In this document: piece by piece, positions 1 through 5,267 of the stretch
Layout of the letters: each line of letters begins with the position of its first letter
Numbering within the stretch: the stretch's first letter is position 1
NCBI GenBank assembly: GCA_022795575.1
Contig: JAAWGY010000205.1
Span: 1-5,273 of the forward strand
Source of the DNA: Angelakisella sp.
GTDB lineage: Bacteria > Bacillota > Clostridia > Oscillospirales > Ruminococcaceae
DNA: 5,273 nucleotides
Direction of reading: 5' to 3'
Position numbers and translations under genes: made by a program
The notes under the pieces: generated by a model
What the model saw: the letters and a program-made list of their open reading frames with translations, nothing else
Databases searched by the model: none
Told to the model about the DNA's origin: nothing

Positions 1-1
1 C

Positions 2-19
2 GGGGGAACTGGTTCCCCC
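2..19. repeat. Perfect inverted repeat at window edge
   Basis: GGGGGAAC (2-9) and GTTCCCCC (12-19) are perfect complements separated by TG. The right arm also forms part of the GGTTCCCCCGTG block that opens the first tandem unit and recurs at 77-88. The element is probably part of the repeat array that continues beyond the left edge of the window, so its full extent cannot be judged. Confidence 0.6.
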
Positions 20-143
20 GTGGGGCGTGGCGGGCCGAAGGCCCCCGGGCCCTCCGCAGAGGGCCCCCACGCCCAAGGTTCCCCCGTGAGGCGCAGCGGC
101 CCCGAAGGCTCCCCGGACCTTCCGCAGAAGGTCCCTGCGCCTT
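11..143. repeat. Two tandem structured repeats with compensatory stem changes
   Basis: Two units of about 66 bp (11-76 and 77-143) each begin with GGTTCCCCCGTG. Unit 1 folds as an outer stem 23-30/67-74 enclosing hairpin 32-36/40-44 (GAA loop) and hairpin 47-54/59-66 (CGCA loop). Unit 2 repeats this with outer stem 89-96/135-142 and hairpin 115-122/127-134, again with a CGCA loop. The arms differ between units but remain complementary: GGGCGTGG becomes AGGCGCAG, and GGGCCCTC becomes GGACCTTC, each with a matching partner. The first small hairpin is weaker in unit 2, although its GAA is kept. No protein is needed to explain this block. It resembles a dispersed intergenic palindromic element; an RNA role is possible but not shown. 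Confidence 0.75.
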
Positions 144-190
144 CAGGGCCTGCGCGGCCCTGGACCCGCGGCCCGGTGGCCCGGGCGGGC
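144..190. repeat. GC-rich double hairpin
   Basis: CAGGGCC (144-150) pairs with GGCCCTG (156-162), and GCCCGG (171-176) pairs with CCGGGC (181-186). On the minus strand 144-167 reads GGGTCCAGGGC, then a GCAG-containing loop, then GCCCTG. This is close to a plus-strand element at 5242-5262 near the other end of the window. There is no T-run after either hairpin, so neither looks like a normal intrinsic terminator. Confidence 0.6.
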
Positions 191-233
191 ACAAACCTAT
201 GGGACAAGCTGCCCCTCTCCCCAACCCCAAAAA

Positions 234-297
234 TCGAAAAATTCCGTTGCTCGAAAAAAATTTATCGTTTTTCGATAAAAATGTATTGATTTTCGCA
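234..297. promoter_or_regulatory. Candidate operator: repeated TCGAAAAA motifs with inverted repeat
   Basis: TCGAAAAA occurs at 234-241 and 251-258, and its reverse complement TTTTTCGA at 268-275. TTTATCG (261-267) and CGATAAA (273-279) form a perfect 7-bp inverted repeat with a TTTTT spacer, ending 7 bp before the predicted -35. A related TTTTCG lies at 291-296 between -35 and -10. The placement around a promoter driving an operon that encodes an XRE DNA-binding protein suggests autoregulation. That link is inference; no binding data are available here. Confidence 0.4.
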
Positions 298-314
298 ATC
301 CCCCGTGGTATACT
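286..314 (+). promoter_or_regulatory. Sigma-A promoter for the DUF2975 operon
   Basis: The -35 TTGATT (286-291) and -10 TATACT (309-314) are separated by 17 bp. A TG at 306-307 gives an extended -10. Transcription would begin near 320-322, leaving a leader of about 27 nt before the GTG start at 349. The surrounding AT-rich stretch contrasts with the GC-rich flanks. Confidence 0.7.
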
Positions 315-348
315 ATCTCCAGCGAAGGCAAAAAGGAGTTGTTGTCAC

Positions 349-795
349 GTGTGGTCTAAGGATTATTCCATCCGCCTCTCCGTCTTCTTCACCCGCTTTT
401 TTCTCATAGCCCTTGCAGCAGCCCTCCTCCTAACCCCCCGTATCGTGAAGGTCTTCGTCACCTTCACCGGCAAGCCGCCAGAGCTTACCGCCCAAATCTC
501 CGCTGCCTTTTACCTCTGCGCCCCAGCCGCCGCCGTGCTGCTGCTCTGCCTCCACCGCCTCCTCGCAGAAATCAGCCGCGGAGAGGTCTTCACCACCGGC
601 AACATCGCCCTGCTGCGCCGCTGCTCCTGGTGCTGTATGGCAGTGGCGGCAGTCTGCCTGCTCTTTACCTGGGCCTTCTTCCCCTTCCTGCTGGTATCCG
701 CCGCAGCCGCCTTCATCGGCCTGATCCTCCGGGTGGTGAAAAATGTCTTCCAGCAGGCCCTGGCCATTAAGGAAGAAAACGATTATACCATATGA
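349..795 (+). CDS. DUF2975 domain membrane protein
   Basis: A 148-residue small integral membrane protein of the DUF2975 type. Hydrophobic segments lie at about residues 15-37, 47-70, 93-110 and 112-130, so four membrane spans are likely. Family-like features are the central FTTGNIALLR segment after the second span and the charged C-terminus ending KEENDYTI. The start is GTG at 349: AAGGAG at 333-338 lies 10 nt upstream and the N-terminus MWSKDYSIRL fits the family. The in-frame ATG at 199 lies upstream of the predicted promoter and is unlikely to be used. DUF2975 genes are commonly followed by a small XRE regulator, as here. The molecular function is unknown; by its context it may work with, or restrain, the regulator at the membrane, but this is inference. 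Confidence 0.9.
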   Translation: MWSKDYSIRLSVFFTRFFLIALAAALLLTPRIVKVFVTFTGKPPELTAQISAAFYLCAPAAAVLLLCLHRLLAEISRGEVFTTGNIALLRRCSWCCMAVAAVCLLFTWAFFPFLLVSAAAAFIGLILRVVKNVFQQALAIKEENDYTI

Positions 796-802
796 AAGGG
801 GG
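796..802 (+). promoter_or_regulatory. Ribosome binding site supporting a TTG start
   Basis: AAGGGGG ends 7 nt before the TTG at 810. It lies downstream of the alternative ATG at 792, so it can serve only the TTG start. Confidence 0.55.
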
Positions 803-809
803 CTTACCT

Positions 810-1037
810 TTGGCCATCCTGGTAAATCTGGATGTGATGATGGCAAAGCGGAAGGTATCCGCCGGGGAGCTCTCGGAGCGGGTGGGCATCACCCCCGCCA
901 ATCTGTCCATCCTCAAGAACAACAAGGCAAAAGCCATCCGCTTTTCTACCCTGGAGATGATCTGCCGGGCCCTGGATTGCCAGCCCGCGGATATCCTGGA
1001 GTACCGGCCCGATGATGGCAGCGTAAGGAAAGAGTGA
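810..1037 (+). CDS. Small XRE-family (YozG-type) transcriptional regulator
   Basis: A 75-residue Cro/C1-type helix-turn-helix protein consisting of little more than the DNA-binding domain. The HTH lies at about residues 18-39 (SAGELSERVG, turn, TPANLSILKNN). The following segment, KAIRFSTLEMICRALDCQPADILEY, is very typical of the small regulators paired with DUF2975 proteins. The start was set at TTG 810 because the ribosome binding site at 796-802 fits it and homologues usually begin M-A-I-x-V-N-L-D-V-M-M. The alternative ATG at 792 overlaps the DUF2975 stop as ATGA and would add six residues (MKGGLP), but it has no well-placed ribosome binding site. Translational coupling to the upstream gene is likely either way. 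It probably regulates its own operon; the TCGAAAAA-rich promoter region is the obvious candidate site. Confidence 0.9.
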   Translation: MAILVNLDVMMAKRKVSAGELSERVGITPANLSILKNNKAKAIRFSTLEMICRALDCQPADILEYRPDDGSVRKE

Positions 1038-1047
1038 GGTTAGAAAA

Positions 1048-2703
1048 ATGAATGATAATCGCATTTACGCGGATGTGCCGGCACCCGCTTCCCCCGGTGC
1101 ACCCCAAAATACCCAACCCCCGGTTTATCCCGTCTCCGCCCCGGCGGAGCCCTACCGGTTCACACCCCCCAAGCCCCGGGAGGCAGTGCCGGCTGTCCCC
1201 CTGGACGGCGGGATCGCCCTGGCCTGCTACGCCGCCGGCTGGTGCTTCCTCCGTCTTGTCTGGCCGGGATACCTGGGGCTGGGGATGCTGCTGTTTACCG
1301 CCGCCTTTGCCGGGATGGCCCTGTTCTACCGCCACGGCGCCGGGCAGCCGGTTCCCCGGGGGAGCTATGGCTGGCTTTTGATGATGCTTCTTTCCGCCGG
1401 CAGCTTTGTGGTGCTGGATAACGGCCTCCTTTCCTGGCTTAACCTGCTGTTCCTGATGGTGGCGGCGGTTTATTGGGTGGCGGCGCTCTTCGGTACCCGG
1501 ATGGAGGGGCAGCTGGGGGAACGGCTGGGGGTGGACCTGGCGAACCACCTTTTTGTGGTCCCCTTCCAGAATTTTGGCTGCTTTGCCGCAGTGCTGCGCA
1601 GCACCCTGTCCAGGACCCGCCTGGGGAAGAATGTGGGGATCGGCCTGCTCTCCCTCCTCTGCTCCTTCCCCCTGCTGTGGTTTGTCTGCCGGGAGCTTTC
1701 CGCCGTAACGGCGGGCTTTGGGGTGGCCCTGGAGCAGCTGGGACAGCTGGTCAGCATCCGGAGCATCTTTTCCGCCACCACCCTGCTGGCCGTCCCCACC
1801 GCCTGCTACCTCTTCGGCCTGCTCTACGGCTGCCGCCGCCGGCGCTATACCGGCACCTTTACCCAGGAGGGCCTGGAGGGCGCCGCCCGCCGCCGCCGGG
1901 TTCTGCCGCCCGTTGCGGCCTACACCCTGCTGACGGTGCTTTGCCTGATCTACGTCCTCTTCTTCGTCATCGGCGCGGCGGAGCTGGTCTCCCTCCCCCA
2001 CGGCGGGGAGATGACCCCCTACGACTACTCCCAGTTTGCCCGGAAAGGCTTTTTCGAGCTGTGCCGGGTGTCGGTGGTGAATCTCCTGGTGCTTTGGGCG
2101 CTCCGCCTTTTTCTCAACAACGATAGCCAGCGGTCCACCGCGGCAACGCGGATTTTTCATAGCCTCCTCTGCTGTCAAACGCTGCTCCTGATCGCCCTGG
2201 CCCTCTGCAAAATGGGACTGTACATCCGGTTTTGCGGCATCACATGGCTCCGGGTCTGTACCACCTGGTTCATGCTGCTGCTGGCGGTGGTCTTCGGGCT
2301 TTCTCTCCTGGCGCAGTTCCGGCCAATCCCCCTGGCGCGGTGGACCGCCGCCGCCTTCTGCGTCCTCTTCCTCCTCCTCTGCTGGCTCGATGTGGACGGC
2401 CTGGTGGTGAAGAACGCCGTCTGGCGGTACCGGCAGCTGGGGGATGCCGGGGCCATCTCCTATGGCGCCCTGGTGGAGCACTCGGTGGCCGGGGCTCCGG
2501 CCCTCTACCAGCTTTGGCGCGAGGAGAAGGAAACCCCCGATTCCCCGGTCCTCCCGGTGCTGGAGGAGCTGCTGAAAACCGCCGCGCGCTTTGCCGACGG
2601 CGGGGTGGGGAACAGCCTGGGCCACTTCAACCTCCAGCGGGCCAGGGCGGGGCGCCTTTGCCAGGACTTTCTGTCCCAGCTGCCGCCGGAGCAGCTGTGG
2701 TGA
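1048..2703 (+). CDS. DUF4173/DUF4153-like polytopic membrane protein
   Basis: A 551-residue protein with a Pro-rich, probably cytoplasmic N-terminus (residues 1-50) followed by about 10-11 hydrophobic segments, near residues 53-71, 75-93, 107-123, 128-148, 195-213, 239-260, 286-310, 334-355, 370-390, 402-422 and 432-447. A soluble C-terminal tail of about 100 residues follows. Motifs that recall DUF4173 are VPTACYLFGLLYG (249-261), YDYSQFARKGFFELCRVSVVNL (split here at 325-346) and GLYIRFCGITWLRV (390-403). The ATG at 1048 has GAGG at 1036-1039, 8 nt upstream, and the gene begins 10 nt after the XRE stop, so it is the third gene of that operon. The biochemical role is unknown. The domain name rests on remembered motifs rather than a search; that it is a multi-span membrane protein is clear. 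Confidence 0.85.
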   Translation: MNDNRIYADVPAPASPGAPQNTQPPVYPVSAPAEPYRFTPPKPREAVPAVPLDGGIALACYAAGWCFLRLVWPGYLGLGMLLFTAAFAGMALFYRHGAGQPVPRGSYGWLLMMLLSAGSFVVLDNGLLSWLNLLFLMVAAVYWVAALFGTRMEGQLGERLGVDLANHLFVVPFQNFGCFAAVLRSTLSRTRLGKNVGIGLLSLLCSFPLLWFVCRELSAVTAGFGVALEQLGQLVSIRSIFSATTLLAVPTACYLFGLLYGCRRRRYTGTFTQEGLEGAARRRRVLPPVAAYTLLTVLCLIYVLFFVIGAAELVSLPHGGEMTPYDYSQFARKGFFELCRVSVVNLLVLWALRLFLNNDSQRSTAATRIFHSLLCCQTLLLIALALCKMGLYIRFCGITWLRVCTTWFMLLLAVVFGLSLLAQFRPIPLARWTAAAFCVLFLLLCWLDVDGLVVKNAVWRYRQLGDAGAISYGALVEHSVAGAPALYQLWREEKETPDSPVLPVLEELLKTAARFADGGVGNSLGHFNLQRARAGRLCQDFLSQLPPEQLW

Positions 2704-2750
2704 CAGGAAAAGCCGCCGGCGTGGATTGATCGCCTCTCCCCGCAAAATGC

Positions 2751-2779
2751 TTGACATCCCCCGGCCAAGGTAGTATAAT
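2751..2779 (+). promoter_or_regulatory. Consensus sigma-A promoter for the GS-like/ANTAR unit
   Basis: TTGACA (2751-2756) and TATAAT (2774-2779) are exact consensus hexamers separated by the optimal 17 bp. The start point would be about 2785-2787, giving a leader of roughly 157 nt before the ATG at 2943. Such a strong core promoter immediately ahead of a terminator fits a design in which control is exerted after initiation. Confidence 0.88.
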
Positions 2780-2791
2780 CAGTAACCGGAC

Positions 2792-2849
2792 AAAGGCGTC
2801 TGCGCAGGGCATCCCCAAGGGGAGTGCCTTTGCCGCAGGCGCCTTTTTT
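2792..2849 (+). terminator. Leader intrinsic terminator (probable attenuator)
   Basis: AAAGGCGTCTGCG (2792-2804) pairs with CGCAGGCGCCTTT (2834-2846) over 13 bp with one G-T wobble (2799/2839). Inside it, AGGGCA (2806-2811) pairs with TGCCTT (2825-2830), and a CCC/GGG stem caps the structure. Six T residues (2844-2849) follow directly. The hairpin starts only about 6 nt after the predicted transcription start and lies 93 nt before the GS-like ATG, so it would stop most transcripts unless overridden. It may also end read-through from the DUF4173 operon, which has no other terminator. Confidence 0.85.
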
Positions 2850-2856
2850 GCCAGAA

Positions 2857-2912
2857 GCTGCATTTACAGGCGGGCCGCGCCCCGGCGGGGGGAAGGCTTC
2901 CGCCCTTGCAGC
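2857..2912 (+). promoter_or_regulatory. Second structured leader segment after the terminator
   Basis: GCTGCA (2857-2862) pairs with TGCAGC (2907-2912). Within it GGCGG at 2869-2873 or the second GGCGG at 2884-2888 can pair with CCGCC at 2900-2904, giving two mutually exclusive folds. It ends 17 nt before the AGGAGG ribosome binding site (2930-2935). It could affect translation or RNA stability, but in GC-rich DNA such pairings also arise by chance. Confidence 0.35.
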
Positions 2913-2942
2913 CTCGGAATCACCACAACAGGAGGGCAGCCC

Positions 2943-4205
2943 ATGGCCATCACCACAGCGGAAGCAATGCAGTTTGTGGAGGAGCACGACGTAAAGTTTG
3001 TCCGCCTCACCTTCTGTGACCTCTTCGGTATCCAAAAGAATATCGCCATCCTTTCCTCCCAGCTGGAGCGGGCCTTTCTCCGGGGAGTGCCTTTTGACGC
3101 CGCCGCCATCCCCGGCTTTGGCGAGCTGACCGGTACCGACCTGCTCCTCTTCCCGGATCCGGACACCCTGGCACTGCTTCCCTGGCGCCCTGCCCAGGGG
3201 CGGGTGGCGCGCCTTTACTGTCACCTGCGCTCCCCCGCCGGGGAGGACTTCGCCGGGGATAGCCGCCGCGTCCTGGCGCAAGCGGCCGGGGCGCTCCGGG
3301 ACCGGGGCTATTGGGTGCGGATGGGGGTGCAGTGCGAGTTCTACCTCTTTGCCGCCGACGAGGCGGGACGTCCCACCCTCACCCCCCACGACCGGGCGGG
3401 GTACCTGGACGTGGCCCCTGCCGACCGGGGGGAGAACGTCCGGCGGGAGGTCTGTTTGACACTGGAGGAGATGGGCATCGCCCCCGAAAGCTCCCGCCAC
3501 CAGCGGGGCCCGGGGCAGAACGAGATCGACTTCTGCCCCGATGCCCCCCTGACGGCCATCGACCACTGCCTTTCCCTGCGGATGGTGGTAAAGGCCATCG
3601 CCACCCGGAGCGGGCTTTACGCCTCCTTCCTCCCCAAGCCCCTGGCTGAGGAGTGCGGCAGCGGCCTTTGTTTGAGCATCGCCCTTTCCCGGCAGGGCAG
3701 GGATCTTTTTGGCGGCGCTCCCTGCCCGGAGGCCGACGCTTTCCTGGCGGGGGTGGCCCGGCGCCTGCCGGAGCTCTCCGTCCTGCTGGACCCTCTCCCC
3801 GGCTCCTACCGGCGGCTGGATGGGCTGGCCGCCGGCGGCGCGGGGCGGGAGGGGGGCCGCTGCCAGCCGCTGCGGATGGTCCGCCTCCCCGGGGAGCCGG
3901 GGAGGCTGGAGGTCCGCTCCCCCGATCCCGCCTGCAACCCCTACCTTGCCGCCGCACTTCTGCTGGCGGCGGGGCTGGAGGGGATGGAGGAGGGGCTGCC
4001 GCCCTTTTCGGGGCAGGCTCCCCGCCTGCCGGGGAGCCTGGGGGAGGCGCTGGAGCTGGCCCGGGCCGGCGATTTCCTCCCCCGGGCGCTGCCCCCGGCG
4101 GTGGCGGAGGTGTTCCTGGCCCACAAGGCCCGGCAGTGGGAGGAGTACCGCCACGCCCAAAATCAGCAGCATTGGGAGCTGGAACGGTTTTTGGGGGTGG
4201 TGTAA
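2943..4205 (+). CDS. Glutamine synthetase type I family protein, divergent active site
   Basis: A 420-residue member of the GlnA family, slightly shorter than usual bacterial type I enzymes (about 440-470). The ATG at 2943 follows AGGAGG (2930-2935) by 7 nt. Family motifs: the N-terminal beta-grasp region with FCDLFGIQKN (24-33) and FDAAAI (51-56), CEFYLF (131-136), GENVRREVCLTLEEMGI (163-179), GPGQNEIDF (189-197), FLPKPL (229-234), SYRR (288-291) and RLEVRSPDPACNPYL (321-335). Normal enzymes ligate glutamate and ammonia using ATP and two metal ions. Compared by eye with Salmonella numbering, ligands E129, E212 and H269 appear as Q130, Q187 and C243, flap residue E327 as A297 and R339 as P309. 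Retained are D52 (D50), E132 (E131), E194 (E220), E323 (E357), R291, R314 and R325. The fold looks intact but catalysis is doubtful. It is followed 61 bp later by an ANTAR gene. Confidence 0.9.
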   Translation: MAITTAEAMQFVEEHDVKFVRLTFCDLFGIQKNIAILSSQLERAFLRGVPFDAAAIPGFGELTGTDLLLFPDPDTLALLPWRPAQGRVARLYCHLRSPAGEDFAGDSRRVLAQAAGALRDRGYWVRMGVQCEFYLFAADEAGRPTLTPHDRAGYLDVAPADRGENVRREVCLTLEEMGIAPESSRHQRGPGQNEIDFCPDAPLTAIDHCLSLRMVVKAIATRSGLYASFLPKPLAEECGSGLCLSIALSRQGRDLFGGAPCPEADAFLAGVARRLPELSVLLDPLPGSYRRLDGLAAGGAGREGGRCQPLRMVRLPGEPGRLEVRSPDPACNPYLAAALLLAAGLEGMEEGLPPFSGQAPRLPGSLGEALELARAGDFLPRALPPAVAEVFLAHKARQWEEYRHAQNQQHWELERFLGVV

Positions 4206-4266
4206 TCCGCCGCTTTGTCGGCGCAGGGAGGGACGGCCCCGGCGGGGGTAAGAGGAGGGGGAAGCG

Positions 4267-4866
4267 ATGATGGATGCCGACGCCGCGCTGGTGGCTGCCG
4301 CCGCCAAAAACCAGCCGGAGCTTCTCCGCTTTCTCGCCTCCTGCGGCTGTCCTGCCGCCTCGGTAGCCGCCTCGGCCGGCGAGGCGCGCCGCCTGCTGGA
4401 CCAGCGGGAGTACCCCCTTTTGGTCATTGCCGCCCCCCTCCCCGATGAGTTTGGCCGGGAGCTTGCCCTCTATGCCGTCAACGCCACCGGCAGCGGCGTG
4501 CTCCTGATCACCGCCTCCCTCCACGCCGCAGAGATCGCCGCCCACCTGGAGCCCGCCGGTGTCGCGGTAGTCCCCTCCCCCGCAAGCCGCCAGACCGTTA
4601 CCCAGGCGCTGCACCTTCTCCGGGCCTCCCGCCAGCGGATGCTCTCCCTCCGGGAGGAGAACCGCCGTTTGGCCCGGCGTCTTTCAGAGATGAAGCTGAT
4701 CACCCGGGCCAAGTGCGCGCTGATCCAGTACAGCGGCTTTACCGAGGAGGAAGCCCACCACACCCTGGAGCGCCGGGCCATGGACCGGCGGATTCCCTTT
4801 GCGCAGGCGGCACAGGAGGTCTTGGCCGCTTACGAGGAGGGGGCGGCGGAGAGGGACGGGTTTTAA
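4267..4866 (+). CDS. ANTAR-domain antitermination regulator with pseudo-receiver
   Basis: A 199-residue protein. Residues about 5-120 resemble a response-regulator receiver, 117-145 look like a coiled-coil linker rich in Leu/Arg/Glu, and 131-188 form an ANTAR domain. The last carries the signature EMKLITRAKCALIQYSGFTE (141-160), then EEAHHTLERRAMDRRIP. ANTAR domains bind paired hexaloop RNA hairpins and prevent transcription termination. The receiver lacks the normal phosphoacceptor: the strand reads LLVIAAPLPDEF (51-62), and the usual Lys-Pro near its end is Ser-Pro (104-105). Phosphorylation control is therefore unlikely, as in other NitR/AmiR-like proteins. ATG 4267 (or the adjacent ATG 4270) has AGAGGAGG at 4251-4258. 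It is probably co-transcribed with the GS-like gene and may act on that gene's leader terminator. Confidence 0.92.
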   Translation: MMDADAALVAAAAKNQPELLRFLASCGCPAASVAASAGEARRLLDQREYPLLVIAAPLPDEFGRELALYAVNATGSGVLLITASLHAAEIAAHLEPAGVAVVPSPASRQTVTQALHLLRASRQRMLSLREENRRLARRLSEMKLITRAKCALIQYSGFTEEEAHHTLERRAMDRRIPFAQAAQEVLAAYEEGAAERDGF

Positions 4867-4894
4867 GCTGATGGGCCTAAAAAGCACCCGTCCC
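4853..4894 (+). terminator. Hairpin overlapping the ANTAR stop codon, possible transcript end
   Basis: GGGACGGGT (4853-4861) pairs perfectly with ACCCGTCCC (4886-4894), with further possible TTTTA/TAAAA pairing inside. The stop codon (4864-4866) lies in the loop. No T-run follows on the plus strand, so it is not a canonical intrinsic terminator; it could protect the 3' end or stop transcription weakly. Confidence 0.35.
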
Positions 4895-4937
4895 CATAAA
4901 CCAAACATAGCCACAACCCAGCAAGCCCATCCCACAC

Positions 4938-5054
4938 CATTCCCCCCGCAGGGAATCAAATCCGCCGGAGGCTCCACCCGACCGAAGGGAGGGCATCCCC
5001 CCGCAGGGAATTAGATCCGCCGGAGGCACCTTATCAGGCCAACCGGAAGGAGGG
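4938..5054. repeat. Two tandem hairpin-bearing intergenic repeats
   Basis: Unit A (4938-4993, 56 bp) and unit B (4994-5054, 61 bp) share CCCCCCGCAGGGAAT, then a short variable stretch, then ATCCGCCGGAGGC, and end in a C-rich/GGAGGG or GGGAGGG pairing segment. In unit A ATTCCC (4939-4944) pairs with GGGAAT (4951-4956); unit B keeps a shorter TCCC/GGGA stem. GCC-GGA-GGC forms a small second hairpin in each. A degenerate TTCCCCCGCAAGG copy lies at 5070-5082. The loop motif CCGCAG is shared with the unrelated-looking units at 11-143. Confidence 0.7.
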
Positions 5055-5218
5055 AGCGGGCCAATTCGCTTCCCCCGCAAGGCCGCTGAAACTTGTCCCC
5101 CAGCAGGGCCAGCCGCCCAACCAAGCATTGAGCAACCCAGCGTTGAGATTGAGGCTGTCACCCATGTAGAAGAACCGAGCCCAAGCGGTCCAGGCGGCGT
5201 TAGGGGAGCGCTCCGACC

Positions 5219-5267
5219 AGCGACTGACGCCTTTGGCCGTCGGGTCCAGGGCGCAGCCCTGGTCGCT
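5219..5267. repeat. Three-way-junction-like inverted repeat element
   Basis: AGCGAC (5219-5224) can pair with GTCGCT (5262-5267), enclosing a weak GACGCC-TTT-GGCCGTC hairpin (about 5226-5241) and a perfect CCAGGGC/GCCCTGG hairpin (5246-5252/5256-5262, GCA loop). The last base of the inner stem overlaps the outer arm, so the two compete by one pair. The arrangement of outer stem, small hairpin and strong hairpin is like that of units 11-143. Confidence 0.5.

Noticed and set aside
11..143. CRISPR array
   Set aside because: There are only two units, with whole-unit similarity rather than short identical repeats with unique spacers, and no cas gene nearby.
20..289. Plus-strand 89-codon frame across the left-end repeats
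   Set aside because: It is composed of repeat sequence, has no ribosome binding site, and overlaps the AT-rich promoter region.
946..2757. Long minus-strand open frame of about 600 codons opposite the DUF4173-like gene
   Set aside because: It is antisense to a clearly coding membrane protein. Its translation is low-complexity (Gln/Gly/Pro/His-rich) with no recognisable domain, as expected from the complement of GC-biased codons.
2751..2942. N-terminal extension of the GS-like gene to an ATG at 2751-region
   Set aside because: The extension would cross the promoter and terminator. The ATG at 2943 has an ideal ribosome binding site and the family N-terminus.
4208..4223. Hexaloop hairpin CGCCG/CGGCG between the GS-like and ANTAR genes as an ANTAR target
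   Set aside because: The loop is CTTTGT, lacking A at position 1 and G at position 4. No second hairpin or terminator follows at a suitable distance.
2505..4427. Minus-strand open frame of about 640 codons opposite the GS-like gene
   Set aside because: It spans the strong promoter, terminator and parts of three plus-strand features. The translation is Gly/Pro/Arg-rich with no domain; it is a shadow of the plus-strand genes.
3379..4614. Second minus-strand frame of about 410 codons over the GS-like and ANTAR genes
   Set aside because: The translation is almost all Pro, Gly, Arg and Ala and runs antisense to two genes with clear family motifs.
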